From NCBI GenBank assembly GCA_035380245.1, contig DAOSXA010000003.1, positions 62,001 through 126,000 on the forward strand: a DNA stretch of 64,000 nt, written 5' to 3'. This DNA comes from Candidatus Zixiibacteriota bacterium. GTDB lineage: Bacteria > Zixibacteria > MSB-5A5 > GN15 > FEB-12. Below, piece by piece: positions 8,404-16,604 of this stretch (positions within the stretch are counted from its first letter, which is position 1; the number at the start of each line of letters is the position of its first letter). The position numbers were made by a program, and so were the translations under genes. Below the pieces are notes generated by a model that was given only the letters and a program-made list of their open reading frames with translations, was not told the DNA's origin and made no database searches.

Positions 8404-9258
8404 TCAGTTCAGATAGGCGCGGAGAGAACGGCTGCGCGAGGCATGCCGCAGGCGACGAATCGCCTTTTCCTTGATCTGGCGCACTCGCTCACGAGTGAGC
8501 GAAAACCGAGCCCCGATCTCTTCCAACGTCAAAGCCTTCTCATGGTTCAGCCCGAAGTAGAGGTTGATCACCTCGGCTTCGCGCGGGGTAAGGGAGTCGA
8601 GCGCCTTCTCGATCTCGACCCGCAACGACTGGCTGAGCAATGATTCGTCCGGTGAAGGCTGCATTTCATCCTCGAGGACATCGATCAACGAATTATCCTC
8701 GGAGGTAGAGAACGGTGCATCGAGTGACAGATGCGAGTTGGATATCTTGAGGGTGTCGGCAACCTCACCCTCGGTCAGCTCCAGCTCCTTGGCGATTTCT
8801 TCCGCCGAGGGCAGACGGCCGAGGCCCTGCTCCAGGCGACTGGAAATCTTACCTATCTTATGCAGAGTACCGACCCGGTTAAGCGGCAACCTTACGATAC
8901 GACTCTGTTCGGCCAGAGCCTGAAGAATCGCCTGCCGAATCCACCAGACGGCGTAACTGATAAACTTGAACCCGCGAGTCTCGTCAAACCTTTTGGCCGC
9001 TTTAATGAGTCCTATGTTACCTTCATTGATTAAGTCGGCAAGGGACAGACCCTGGTTCTGATACTGTTTGGCCACCGACACCACGAAACGCAGATTGGCC
9101 TTGGTCAGTTTTTCCAGGGCCTTTTTATCGCCCTGCTTTATTTTCCTGGCCAGCCGCACTTCCTCGTCGGCGGTAATGAGAGGTGTTTCCCCGATTTCGC
9201 GGAGATAGAGGTCCAGAGACCGATCTTCATCGCGATATTTTAGGGATTGTTTAGCCAC
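8404..9258 (-). CDS. rpoD: Primary RNA polymerase sigma factor (RpoD/SigA type)
   Basis: A 284-residue sigma-70 factor with all core regions. Region 1.2 is DLYLREIGETPLI, region 2 contains LIKAAKRFDETRGFKFISYAVWWIRQAI, region 3 begins RIVRLPLNRV, and region 4 has LTLEEIGARFSLTRERVRQIKEKAI. Region 1.1 and the non-conserved insert are absent, giving the short form seen as the housekeeping sigma in Bacteroidetes and Chlorobi. The start is GTG; GGAAGGAG lies 13 bases upstream, a long spacing, and an in-frame stop prevents a further upstream start. The consensus-like promoters in this window are compatible with it. A group 2 paralogue cannot be excluded without the genome. Confidence 0.9.
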   Translation of the reverse strand: MAKQSLKYRDEDRSLDLYLREIGETPLITADEEVRLARKIKQGDKKALEKLTKANLRFVVSVAKQYQNQGLSLADLINEGNIGLIKAAKRFDETRGFKFISYAVWWIRQAILQALAEQSRIVRLPLNRVGTLHKIGKISSRLEQGLGRLPSAEEIAKELELTEGEVADTLKISNSHLSLDAPFSTSEDNSLIDVLEDEMQPSPDESLLSQSLRVEIEKALDSLTPREAEVINLYFGLNHEKALTLEEIGARFSLTRERVRQIKEKAIRRLRHASRSRSLRAYLN

Positions 9259-9356
9259 TTTACTCGACTAACTCCTTCCGTTATTAAACAAACAGCCGGC
9301 TCATCCTATGAGAACCGCTACTCTCTATACTTCAACAAAACACCTGAATTCGAACG

Positions 9357-10847
9357 TTATAACCGTATTTCCTTACGTGTCAGCGATCCGGATGGCTCCA
9401 GTACGATCAACGACACCCGGGAAACACGTCCCATCTTTTCAACCAGTGCCTGCAGTTCATCCACCGATTGCACCGGTCGATCTCCCACCTGTATTATTAC
9501 CGACCCCCGCACGATCGAGGCCAGATCCGCCGCCGAGTTGGGGTAGACCCGAAGGATATAAACTCCTTCAACGAAATCGTTACCGGTGGCTCGCGCCAAC
9601 TGGCGAGTGGCGGTAGTTATTTCCATGCCCAACCAGATCCGTGCGTCTTCGCTCGGAGTTACGGTTTCCTCGGGCAAGTTGGAGAGAAATTGATCCCGGT
9701 CCACGACCTGAGTCGTAAAATTAAGTTTTTGTCCGTCTCGGATTACCTCGATCGGAACCGGTGCCCCACCTTTCGCTGTCGATACCAGAACCGACAACTT
9801 TCCGGCGTTATCGACCGACTGGTCGTTAAACTTAACCACAATATCTCCGGTCCGCAGACCGGCAACATCGGCCGGAGAGCCGGCAAAGACGGAATCAATG
9901 GTGATGCCGATAACCCGGTCCATATTTTGTCTTTTAGCTTCACGCTGGGTTACCTCGTGGAACCATACCCCGAGCCAGCCGCGATGAGCTTTACCGCTGG
10001 TTATCAAGTCTGGAACGATAGCCCGGGCCAGGTTGATCGGGATGGCAAAACCAATTCCTACTGAAGCACCGGTTGGGCTGCTGATCGCGGCATTGACGCC
10101 GATACATTCTCCCTTGAGATTCAACAGCGGGCCGCCCGAATTACCCGGATTGATCGAAGCGTCCGTCTGGATATAACTCTGATAATCAGGTGTCTCCCGG
10201 CCGAATTGTAAATTGCTTCGACCCATAGCCGAGATGACTCCAACCGTAACCGATCTGTCTAAGCCTTGCTGCGGGAAGGGATTACCGATAGCTATGGCCC
10301 ATTCACCGACCTTGACATCATCGGAATTACCGAACGGGATAGTATGAATCTCTTCTTCCGGTTCGACCTTGATAACGGCCAGATCGGTCTGGGGATCGTT
10401 GCCAACCAGCTTGGCCTCGTAGTTATAACCTGATGAGGTATGAACCCAAAGCTCCTCAGCCCCTTCGACAACATGGTTATTGGTCAGGATATAGCCGTCG
10501 TCACGGAAGAAAAAACCGCTGCCCGACGATGTCTGAACTCCCTGAGGTTGCCACCAGGCGACACGTTCAGTGCGCGAACGGGCCGAAACGTTTACTACCG
10601 CATCCTGGACCTTCTCGACCACCGCTACGAACGGAGAAACGTACTCACCGTTCTGCTCGATTAAAGGGTATACGTCGGCCTGTACCAAACCTGACACATC
10701 CCCCGAGGCGGGCGGGATAGAAGTTCGGAAATTAGGGGCGATTAGAACACCGATAGCGGTGAAAATAACAGCCATGATTAACATGGCTGCTGTGCGGGGC
10801 CCCTTAGTATGTTTTTTCGCGTCCTCGGAATGAGATCCACGTGCCAA
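9357..10847 (-). CDS. DegP/HtrA-type periplasmic serine protease with two PDZ domains
   Basis: A membrane-anchored Do-type protease. The N-terminal helix MLIMAVIFTAIGVLIAP precedes a trypsin-like domain with the complete triad: His in TNNHVV, Asp in DLAVIKV, Ser in NPGNSGGPL. Two PDZ domains follow. I place the start at TTG 10847 (496 aa) because GGAGGAG sits seven bases upstream; the more upstream ATG at 10877 has no ribosome site. It degrades or refolds misfolded envelope proteins. It follows no partner gene closely and precedes rpoD by 98 bases. It is distinct from the HtrA pair near 20 kb. Confidence 0.88.
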   Translation of the reverse strand: MARGSHSEDAKKHTKGPRTAAMLIMAVIFTAIGVLIAPNFRTSIPPASGDVSGLVQADVYPLIEQNGEYVSPFVAVVEKVQDAVVNVSARSRTERVAWWQPQGVQTSSGSGFFFRDDGYILTNNHVVEGAEELWVHTSSGYNYEAKLVGNDPQTDLAVIKVEPEEEIHTIPFGNSDDVKVGEWAIAIGNPFPQQGLDRSVTVGVISAMGRSNLQFGRETPDYQSYIQTDASINPGNSGGPLLNLKGECIGVNAAISSPTGASVGIGFAIPINLARAIVPDLITSGKAHRGWLGVWFHEVTQREAKRQNMDRVIGITIDSVFAGSPADVAGLRTGDIVVKFNDQSVDNAGKLSVLVSTAKGGAPVPIEVIRDGQKLNFTTQVVDRDQFLSNLPEETVTPSEDARIWLGMEITTATRQLARATGNDFVEGVYILRVYPNSAADLASIVRGSVIIQVGDRPVQSVDELQALVEKMGRVSRVSLIVLEPSGSLTRKEIRL

Positions 10848-11094
10848 TGATCGACTCCTCCAATGAGACAACCGCATAAAATAGCAGCTTTACCCTGAAA
10901 ATGCAAGGGGTAAAATACCTAAATTCATGTGCTCTGGTTATTAAACGTAGAAATTCATACTCAGGTGCAAAAAAACTCACCTTTCGCGGTAAGTTATTAC
11001 TCGAATTGAGTAAAAGTGGTTGTCTTTTCCCGTAATGCCGTTCTAACGTGCCGATTTTCAAGGGATTAGCCGCTCGCATCGAACCGCTTAAGAG

Positions 11095-11123
11095 TTGACA
11101 TTTAGTCCAACCTCATCTACCTT
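11095..11123 (+). promoter_or_regulatory. Sigma-70 promoter of the aldolase-fol-panB operon
   Basis: TTGACA (11095-11100) and TACCTT (11118-11123) are 17 bases apart. The predicted start site falls only a few bases before the annotated ATG at 11133, implying a leaderless mRNA or use of the downstream ATG at 11163. Confidence 0.5.
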
Positions 11124-11132
11124 GCAGCCAGT

Positions 11133-11792
11133 ATGCTCTCACCGTTTGTGATCAGAAAAGAAATGGCCGAAATCGGCCGCCGTCTCTACGAGCGTGGTAT
11201 GCTGGCCGGTTCCGACGGCAATATCAGTGTCCGTCTCGATGAAGATCGGGTAATGATAACTCCTTCCGGATTGGCCAAAGGACGAATGACGCCGGATGAC
11301 CTGGTAATCGTCAATTTTGCCGGTAAGCTCCTGCAGGGGAAAGGAAAACCCTCCTCGGAAATGGCCATGCATCTGGCCGTTTACCGCGAGCGTGAGGATA
11401 TCCAGGCTTGCGTTCACTCTCACGCGCCACACGCCACCTCGTTTGCTGTAGCCGGAATTCCCCTTGGTGAAGACATTCTGCCGGAAGTGGTGTTGTTTGT
11501 CGGTAAAATTCCGTTAACCGATTATGCTCCGCCAGGGACCGATGCCGTTCCGAAATCGCTCGAACCGCATCTGGAAAACAGCAATGCCTTTCTGCTGCGT
11601 AACCACGGCCTCCTGACCATCGGTCGGTCGCTGGAGGAAGCTTATAATCGCCATGAGACGGTTGAGCATTATGCTCACATTGTGGCCCTGGCACGCCGTT
11701 TGGGGAACGTCGACACCATTCCTTCGGAAGATTTTCAACGCCTCGAAAAAATGCGGGCCAGACTCGATAAGTTCTGGGATCAGAAATCCTGA
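11133..11792 (+). CDS. Class II (zinc) aldolase, FucA/AraD family
   Basis: A 219-residue class II aldolase/adducin-family enzyme. Zinc ligands are visible as HSH in QACVHSHAPHATSF and His in LLRNHGLLTIG, with the catalytic Glu in KPSSEMAMHLAVYR. Length and motifs fit L-fuculose-1-phosphate aldolase or a relative cleaving a phosphorylated sugar to dihydroxyacetone phosphate or glycolaldehyde products. The ATG at 11133 has no ribosome site and lies almost at the predicted transcription start; ATG 11163 (MAEIGRRL) is a reasonable alternative. First gene of a six-gene run with short gaps or overlaps. The physiological substrate is unknown. Confidence 0.85.
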   Translation: MLSPFVIRKEMAEIGRRLYERGMLAGSDGNISVRLDEDRVMITPSGLAKGRMTPDDLVIVNFAGKLLQGKGKPSSEMAMHLAVYREREDIQACVHSHAPHATSFAVAGIPLGEDILPEVVLFVGKIPLTDYAPPGTDAVPKSLEPHLENSNAFLLRNHGLLTIGRSLEEAYNRHETVEHYAHIVALARRLGNVDTIPSEDFQRLEKMRARLDKFWDQKS

Positions 11793-11803
11793 CAGGTTCT
11801 TCA

Positions 11804-12985
11804 ATGCCGGTGAAAAAAGTTATCATTGAGAAGGCCAACCGCCTTTATCAACTGCCGCTTGATTTGGAGTCATACGTTTCTCCCAGGCGGGAGCATACAT
11901 TAATCAAGAGGACCGAACTGATTGATTTGGCTCGCTTCAAATGGCCGGTGTCGATATCCGACCATGAACCTTTCGAAGCAACTTCTCTTGGACCGGCCTC
12001 GGTCGCTGAACTATCCGAATTGAAAGAAGCTATTGCCGACTGGTACGGATCGGTCCACGGAGTACGACTCAATCCCCGTTCCGAGATCATCCTTACCGGG
12101 GGAAGTTCCCGTACCGTAATGGATCTGGGGCAAGCGTTTATCGATTATGGTGACGTGGCTTTCGTTCCCGATCTGGGCTGGCCGGTTTACCGGGCCGCAG
12201 TGGTGGCAGCGGGAGGCGAGACGGTCGGGTATTCGGTTTCTCCTAAGAACAACTGGCACCCGGATTTTGCCCGACTCAGCACGCGACTGGGGCGAGTGGC
12301 GCGACTGTTGTTCGTGAATTCGCCACACAATCCGACCGGCGCGGAATTGAATGAGCGCGAAATGGCCAATCTGGTCTGGTTGGCGGGGCGAGAAAATATC
12401 TTCGTGATCAACGACGCTGCCTACCAAAACTATGCTGAAAGAAAATCGGTCTCGCTGTTGAGTGTAGTCGGCGGTCGCAAGGTCGGAGCCGAGATGGCAT
12501 CGATGGCCTTTTTCTTCGGTCTACCACCGATGCCGCTGGGATTCGTTGCCGGCAGCAAAGAGATCATTGCCGGGCTCGAACATGTCCAGCGTTATCAGCG
12601 ACCGTTTTTTGCCTCAGCCTGGGTTCAGATGGCTCTTTCGGCGATCAGAAAATACCCCTCAGAAGGATTATCGCAGGTTCGTAAGGATGGAACGCTGGCG
12701 GCAGCCGAAGCTTCGAAACTGCTCGATAAACTCAATCTCGAACGCCAGGATAGTGATACCACACCGTTTATTTGGGCTCGGATCGAGAAACGGACACCAT
12801 CTGCTCGTGCCACCCGCGTTCTTTTCCGACAGGCTAAGATCCTGGTTTTACCGGGGATCGCCTTCGGTGAGAACGGAGAGGGCTTTCTGCGTTTGTCTCT
12901 GACGGCCGGAGCGAGTGCTTATGAAGCCGCCGTGGAGTCGATTGTCCGCAAGAAACGTATCATAAGGCTGGGGGACTCGACATGA
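11804..12985 (+). CDS. PLP aminotransferase fold type I homologue lacking the catalytic lysine
   Basis: A 393-residue class I/II aminotransferase homologue. NSPHNPTGAEL (Asn contact), NDAAYQNYAE (Asp and Tyr contacts of PLP) and the C-terminal FLRLSLTA (carboxylate Arg) are retained. The region that should read S-x-x-K-x-(6)-G-x-R-x-G is AFFFGLPPMPLGF. In an ungapped alignment with typical aspartate aminotransferases, the Schiff-base lysine is Phe236 and the phosphate-contacting arginine is Pro244. The reading frame is intact through both neighbours, so it looks like a maintained pseudoenzyme rather than decay. It ends in a four-base ATGA overlap with folB. A non-covalent PLP or binding role is possible; function unknown. 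Confidence 0.8.
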   Translation: MPVKKVIIEKANRLYQLPLDLESYVSPRREHTLIKRTELIDLARFKWPVSISDHEPFEATSLGPASVAELSELKEAIADWYGSVHGVRLNPRSEIILTGGSSRTVMDLGQAFIDYGDVAFVPDLGWPVYRAAVVAAGGETVGYSVSPKNNWHPDFARLSTRLGRVARLLFVNSPHNPTGAELNEREMANLVWLAGRENIFVINDAAYQNYAERKSVSLLSVVGGRKVGAEMASMAFFFGLPPMPLGFVAGSKEIIAGLEHVQRYQRPFFASAWVQMALSAIRKYPSEGLSQVRKDGTLAAAEASKLLDKLNLERQDSDTTPFIWARIEKRTPSARATRVLFRQAKILVLPGIAFGENGEGFLRLSLTAGASAYEAAVESIVRKKRIIRLGDST

Positions 12986-13401
12986 AGGATATTATTCGTC
13001 TGGGCCGAATGCGTTTTTACGGCTACCACGGAGTGGCGGCCGCAGAACGGGAAACCGGCCGTGTGTTCGAGGTCGACGCTGAGTTGGAGGTGGACCTGGC
13101 CGATGCCGGTCGCACCGACCGTTTGACTGATACGATCGATTATTCCAAGGCATACGAAACGATTAAAGATATCGTCGAGGGAAAAGCATTTTCATTGCTT
13201 GAGGCGCTGGCGCAGGAAATAGCGCGGAGCCTTCTCGATTCATTCGATATTTACCGGGTTACGTTACGTGTGCGCAAACTTGCGCCGCCGATTGCCGGAA
13301 ATATAGAGTTCATAGAAGTACAAATCACGCGGTCGCAGGCTGACACGGCCAAGCTGATCAGCGATCGCCGGGAACAAGAACAGGACGAAGGTAATGGCTG
13401 A
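12982..13401 (+). CDS. folB: Dihydroneopterin aldolase
   Basis: A 139-residue FolB. RFYGYHGVAAAERETGRVFEVD contributes the active-site Glu; VRKLAPPIAGNIEFIEVQI contains the catalytic Lys. It converts 7,8-dihydroneopterin to 6-hydroxymethyl-7,8-dihydropterin and glycolaldehyde in folate synthesis. About 20 charged residues extend past the usual C-terminus. The start overlaps the aminotransferase-like gene by four bases, and the end overlaps folK by eight bases, so the three are translationally coupled. folB directly before folK gives two consecutive pathway steps. Confidence 0.92.
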   Translation: MKDIIRLGRMRFYGYHGVAAAERETGRVFEVDAELEVDLADAGRTDRLTDTIDYSKAYETIKDIVEGKAFSLLEALAQEIARSLLDSFDIYRVTLRVRKLAPPIAGNIEFIEVQITRSQADTAKLISDRREQEQDEGNG

Positions 13402-13903
13402 AACTGTTTACATCCTCGCCGGCTCCAACATGGGCGACCGCGAGAAAAACCTGCATACCGCTCTCGACAAACTGAAGCGATTGGAAGGGCTCGAAGTTGT
13501 CGCGGTGTCGGGTATCTATGTCTCTGAGGCGGTGGACATGGATGATGAGGCGCCGGCTTTCATGAACCAGGTCATCATGGGGGACTATCAATACAAAACG
13601 ACCGAATTGCTCAATGCGTTGGAATCGATCGAAAAGCAGCTCGGCCGGACCGGGAAGGGAGAGAAAAAGTCCCGAACCATCGATCTTGATATCCTCTTGT
13701 TCGGGCAGCAGGTGATCGAAACCGACCGGTTGTCGGTGCCGCATCGGGAATTACTCAACCGGCCTTTCGCGATGGTGCCGCTGCTGCAGATCGATCCGGA
13801 TATAGTTCATCCCGTGACCGGGACAGCGGTGGCGGAGTTTTTGACCGAGGAAGGGCGTCAGAGCGTGATGCTCTATAAGGATCATGTCGCAAGAGATTTT
13901 TGA
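13394..13903 (+). CDS. folK: 6-hydroxymethyl-7,8-dihydropterin pyrophosphokinase
   Basis: A 169-residue HPPK. The family signature KSRTIDLDILLFG provides the magnesium-binding aspartates (DLD); the N-terminal YILAGSNMGDREKNLHTAL and later VPHRELLNRPFAMVPLLQI are also diagnostic. It transfers pyrophosphate from ATP to hydroxymethyldihydropterin, the step after FolB. It overlaps folB by eight bases and the following kinase gene by twenty. folP is not in this window. Confidence 0.94.
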   Translation: MAETVYILAGSNMGDREKNLHTALDKLKRLEGLEVVAVSGIYVSEAVDMDDEAPAFMNQVIMGDYQYKTTELLNALESIEKQLGRTGKGEKKSRTIDLDILLFGQQVIETDRLSVPHRELLNRPFAMVPLLQIDPDIVHPVTGTAVAEFLTEEGRQSVMLYKDHVARDF

Positions 13904-14546
13904 ACCTAATTATATCGCCGTTGAGGGCGTGATCGGCGTCGGGAAAACTACCTTTGCCGGAATGCTGGCGGAGCGTCTCAAGGCCGAGTTGATCAACGAG
14001 GAGGTGTTCGAGAATCCTTTCCTGGTTGATTTCTATAAAAACCGCAAGCGATATGCCTTCCAATGTCAGTTGTTTTTCCTGCTGTCGCGGTTCCAGCAAC
14101 AGCAACAGTTGATGGTGCGCGATCTGTTCGCTCAGCGTATCGTAGCCGACTACCTGTTTGCCAAGGATGCCATTTTCGCTTCGGTTAATCTAACCGAACG
14201 TGAACTGTCCCTTTACGACAAGATCGCACCGATTCTGGAGCGCGATGTGCCGCGTCCCGATTTGACAATTTATCTTCAGGCTTCGACCCCGATTTTACTA
14301 CAGCGTATCAAAAAGCGTAATCTGACCTTCGAGAAGTCGATCGATTTCGAGTATGTCGAAGTACTCAACAGTGCTTATGACTATTATTTCTTCAATTATA
14401 CCGACACCCCGCTGTTGGTGGTCAAGACCGATGGAATAGATTTCGTCAACAATCCTGAGCATTTCGATGATCTGATTGACCAGATTCGTAAGCCGATCAA
14501 GGGCAAAATATACTATGCCCCGGCGGGTGATTTGATAAGAGAGTGA
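13884..14546 (+). CDS. Deoxynucleoside kinase (dAK/dGK family)
   Basis: A 220-residue P-loop kinase with Walker A GVIGVGKTTF at about residues 13-22. VADYLFAKDAIFA occupies the position of the family's substrate-site DYxFxK motif, and the lid-type LLQRIKKRNLTFEKSI follows. It phosphorylates deoxyadenosine, deoxyguanosine or related nucleosides for salvage; specificity cannot be assigned by eye. It overlaps folK by twenty bases and panB by four (GTGA). The order folK - deoxynucleoside kinase - panB is a recurring arrangement in FCB-type genomes, which supports the assignment. Confidence 0.88.
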   Translation: MSQEIFEPNYIAVEGVIGVGKTTFAGMLAERLKAELINEEVFENPFLVDFYKNRKRYAFQCQLFFLLSRFQQQQQLMVRDLFAQRIVADYLFAKDAIFASVNLTERELSLYDKIAPILERDVPRPDLTIYLQASTPILLQRIKKRNLTFEKSIDFEYVEVLNSAYDYYFFNYTDTPLLVVKTDGIDFVNNPEHFDDLIDQIRKPIKGKIYYAPAGDLIRE

Positions 14547-15385
14547 TGTATGCTATGGCCTACCTGGAGAACAGAAAAAAAGTAACCGTACAGACAATCG
14601 TTAAGCGTAAGGCCAAGGGAGAAAAGATACCGGTCCTTACCGCTTACGATCATTTCACCGCTCGCCTTTTGGATCAAGCCGGTGTCGATATCCTGTTGGT
14701 CGGTGATTCCGCCTCGAACGTGATTCACGGCTATGAAACCACCCTGCCAATCGGCATGGAGGTAATGCTGGCCCATACGGCCGCAGTGGCGCGCGGCGCC
14801 GAAGCGGCGCTGGTGGTGGCGGATATGCCGTTCATGTCGTTCCAGCCGTCAGTGGAAACGGCTGTAACCAACGCCGGACGGTTTCTGAAAGAGGCCGGAG
14901 CAGAAGCGGTCAAAATCGAGGGCGGCCTGGAAATGGTCGACACGATCCGTCGCGTGATAGAATGCGGTATTCCGGTGATGGGGCATATCGGTCTTACGCC
15001 GCAGTCGATTCATCGTTTCGGCGGACCCAAAATCCAGGGGCGCCTGGAGAAGTCGCAAACCTATTTGATCGAGTCGGCCAAAGCCCTCGAAGCGGCAGGC
15101 TGTTTCTCGATAGTGCTCGAACTGATGGACCGCGAGGTGGCCGCCAGGATTACCAAAGAGCTTACGACTTGCGCCACCATCGGGATCGGCGCCGGTCCGG
15201 ATTGTGACGGTCAGGTGCTGGTGATAAACGATATCCTGGGGCTGCGCGAGGAAGGCTTCAAGCCGAAATTCCTGCGCCAATACGCCGATCTTCCACCGAT
15301 CATCACTGAAGCGGCGGAGCGGTTTATCAAAGATGTCAAAGCCGGCGATTATCCAAACGACGATGAATCGTACTCGGATAAATAG
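14543..15385 (+). CDS. panB: 3-methyl-2-oxobutanoate hydroxymethyltransferase
   Basis: A full-length ketopantoate hydroxymethyltransferase. Diagnostic blocks are PVLTAYDHFTARLLDQAG, LLVGDSASNVIHGYETTLPI (magnesium-binding Asp), ALVVADMPFMSF, and TIGIGAGPDCDGQVLVINDI. It makes ketopantoate from 2-oxoisovalerate using methylene-tetrahydrofolate, linking the operon's folate genes to pantothenate synthesis. The GTG at 14543 forms a GTGA overlap with the kinase stop; ATGs at 14546 and 14555 are alternatives, the last giving MAYLENRKKVTV and a more typical N-terminus. No panC follows here. Confidence 0.95.
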   Translation: MMYAMAYLENRKKVTVQTIVKRKAKGEKIPVLTAYDHFTARLLDQAGVDILLVGDSASNVIHGYETTLPIGMEVMLAHTAAVARGAEAALVVADMPFMSFQPSVETAVTNAGRFLKEAGAEAVKIEGGLEMVDTIRRVIECGIPVMGHIGLTPQSIHRFGGPKIQGRLEKSQTYLIESAKALEAAGCFSIVLELMDREVAARITKELTTCATIGIGAGPDCDGQVLVINDILGLREEGFKPKFLRQYADLPPIITEAAERFIKDVKAGDYPNDDESYSDK

Positions 15386-15452
15386 TCGGTTAATCCTTCC
15401 GGGGGAAATAAATCAATCGTAATAATATCCAACAGATCATGGAGGAAAGAAC

Positions 15453-16337
15453 ATGAGATTCAGGACAGTTTGCACCGCCTTACTTGTAATGGTTTTCGCG
15501 GCAGCCGCATCGGCCGCTGATTCCACCGCAACCGGGTGGCAGAAATCACTTCAGATCGACTTCACAACCACCCAGACATCGTATTCGGATTCGTGGGTCG
15601 GAGGAGAGGCCGGTTCGGTCAACTGGGTGAGCAACCTCAACGGTACGGCCGAGAAGTCGCTCTCGGACTGGCTTGATTACAAGTCCAAGCTCAAGCTGTC
15701 GTTCGGTCAGACATTGACCCAGGACGCCGAGACCAAGGACTGGAGCAAACCGGTCAAATCGACCGACCTGATCGACTGGGAAAACGTTTTCCGTTTTACT
15801 CTTCACAAGTTCGTGGACCCATACGCCGCGGTGCGTCTGGAGTCGCAGTTCGCCGATGCCTCCAATCCGGACAAGAAAATCTATCTCAATCCGTTGAAAC
15901 TGACCGAGTCCATCGGCGCCTCGCGCGACATCTATAAAAAGGAAAAAGACTTCGTTACGACTCGCCTCGGTCTGGCGGCTCGGCAGATTTTCATGCGCAG
16001 TGCTGATACTTCCACGGCCAATCTCGATATTGTCGACACGACCTACTTCGACAACGGTATGGAATCGGTCACCGATGCCGAGTTCGTGCTTAACGAGAAT
16101 CTGAAATACACCGGCAAACTGACCCTGTACAAGGCGTTTTACTTCTCCAAGGAAGACGAAGTGGGCAACGATTATTGGAAGGCGGTCGATGTGAACTGGG
16201 AGAATATCGTCTCGGCTTCGTTGACCAAGATCATCACCGTCAATCTTTATACCCAGCTTTTGTACGACAAGGAGATCAGCAAGAAAGGTCGTTTCAAAGA
16301 GACCCTCGCGATCGGTTTCGTATTCAAGATGTTATAG
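15453..16337 (+). CDS. DUF3078-type outer-membrane beta-barrel protein
   Basis: A 294-residue secreted protein. The signal peptide (about residues 1-21) ends in ASA-AD, followed by alternating amphipathic strands. SYSDSWVGGEAGSVNWVSNL and the terminal ETLAIGFVFKML, ending in an aromatic-rich strand, fit DUF3078 proteins known mainly from Bacteroidetes. It is probably an outer-membrane barrel of unknown function. GGAGG precedes the ATG by seven bases. It lies 67 bases after panB in the same direction and is followed by a hairpin terminator at 16461. Confidence 0.75.
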   Translation: MRFRTVCTALLVMVFAAAASAADSTATGWQKSLQIDFTTTQTSYSDSWVGGEAGSVNWVSNLNGTAEKSLSDWLDYKSKLKLSFGQTLTQDAETKDWSKPVKSTDLIDWENVFRFTLHKFVDPYAAVRLESQFADASNPDKKIYLNPLKLTESIGASRDIYKKEKDFVTTRLGLAARQIFMRSADTSTANLDIVDTTYFDNGMESVTDAEFVLNENLKYTGKLTLYKAFYFSKEDEVGNDYWKAVDVNWENIVSASLTKIITVNLYTQLLYDKEISKKGRFKETLAIGFVFKML

Positions 16338-16366
16338 GTTAAGACCTCTCGAAATCCCGGACTTCG

Positions 16367-16592
16367 GTGCCCCGCCCCTCGGGTGAAACGAAGGCCGGGT
16401 CGGGTGGGATATCACAATGTCGTAGCGCAGGTCCGTCTTCGAACCTGCGCGGGGCTCATGTGCCGTCAGGTGTTTCTGCCTGACGGCATTTCTGTTTGTG
16501 GTAGCTTTACACCGCAGGATCAGGGATCCTGCGCTATGAGGTATTCGTCAGGTGCCCCACCCCTTGGGTGGGATTCGCGAAGCGAGGTTTCG
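16367..16592. repeat. Cluster of short palindromic (REP-like) repeats
   Basis: The gene-free 267 bases after the DUF3078 gene hold several hairpins: GCGCAGGT/ACCTGCGC (16425-16450), the 16461 terminator stem, GCAGGATC/GGATCCTGC, and CCCACC/GGGTGGG. The stretch 16552-16592 is nearly identical to 38511-38559 apart from an eight-base indel, and 16367-16395 is a diverged third copy. This marks a dispersed repeat family rather than coding DNA. Confidence 0.65.
16461..16497 (+). terminator. Terminator after the DUF3078 gene
   Basis: The ten-base stem TGCCGTCAGG/CCTGACGGCA with an eight-base loop is followed by TTTCTGTTTG on the plus strand. Confidence 0.6.
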
Positions 16593-16604
16593 ATTTCTGA
16601 TTGT

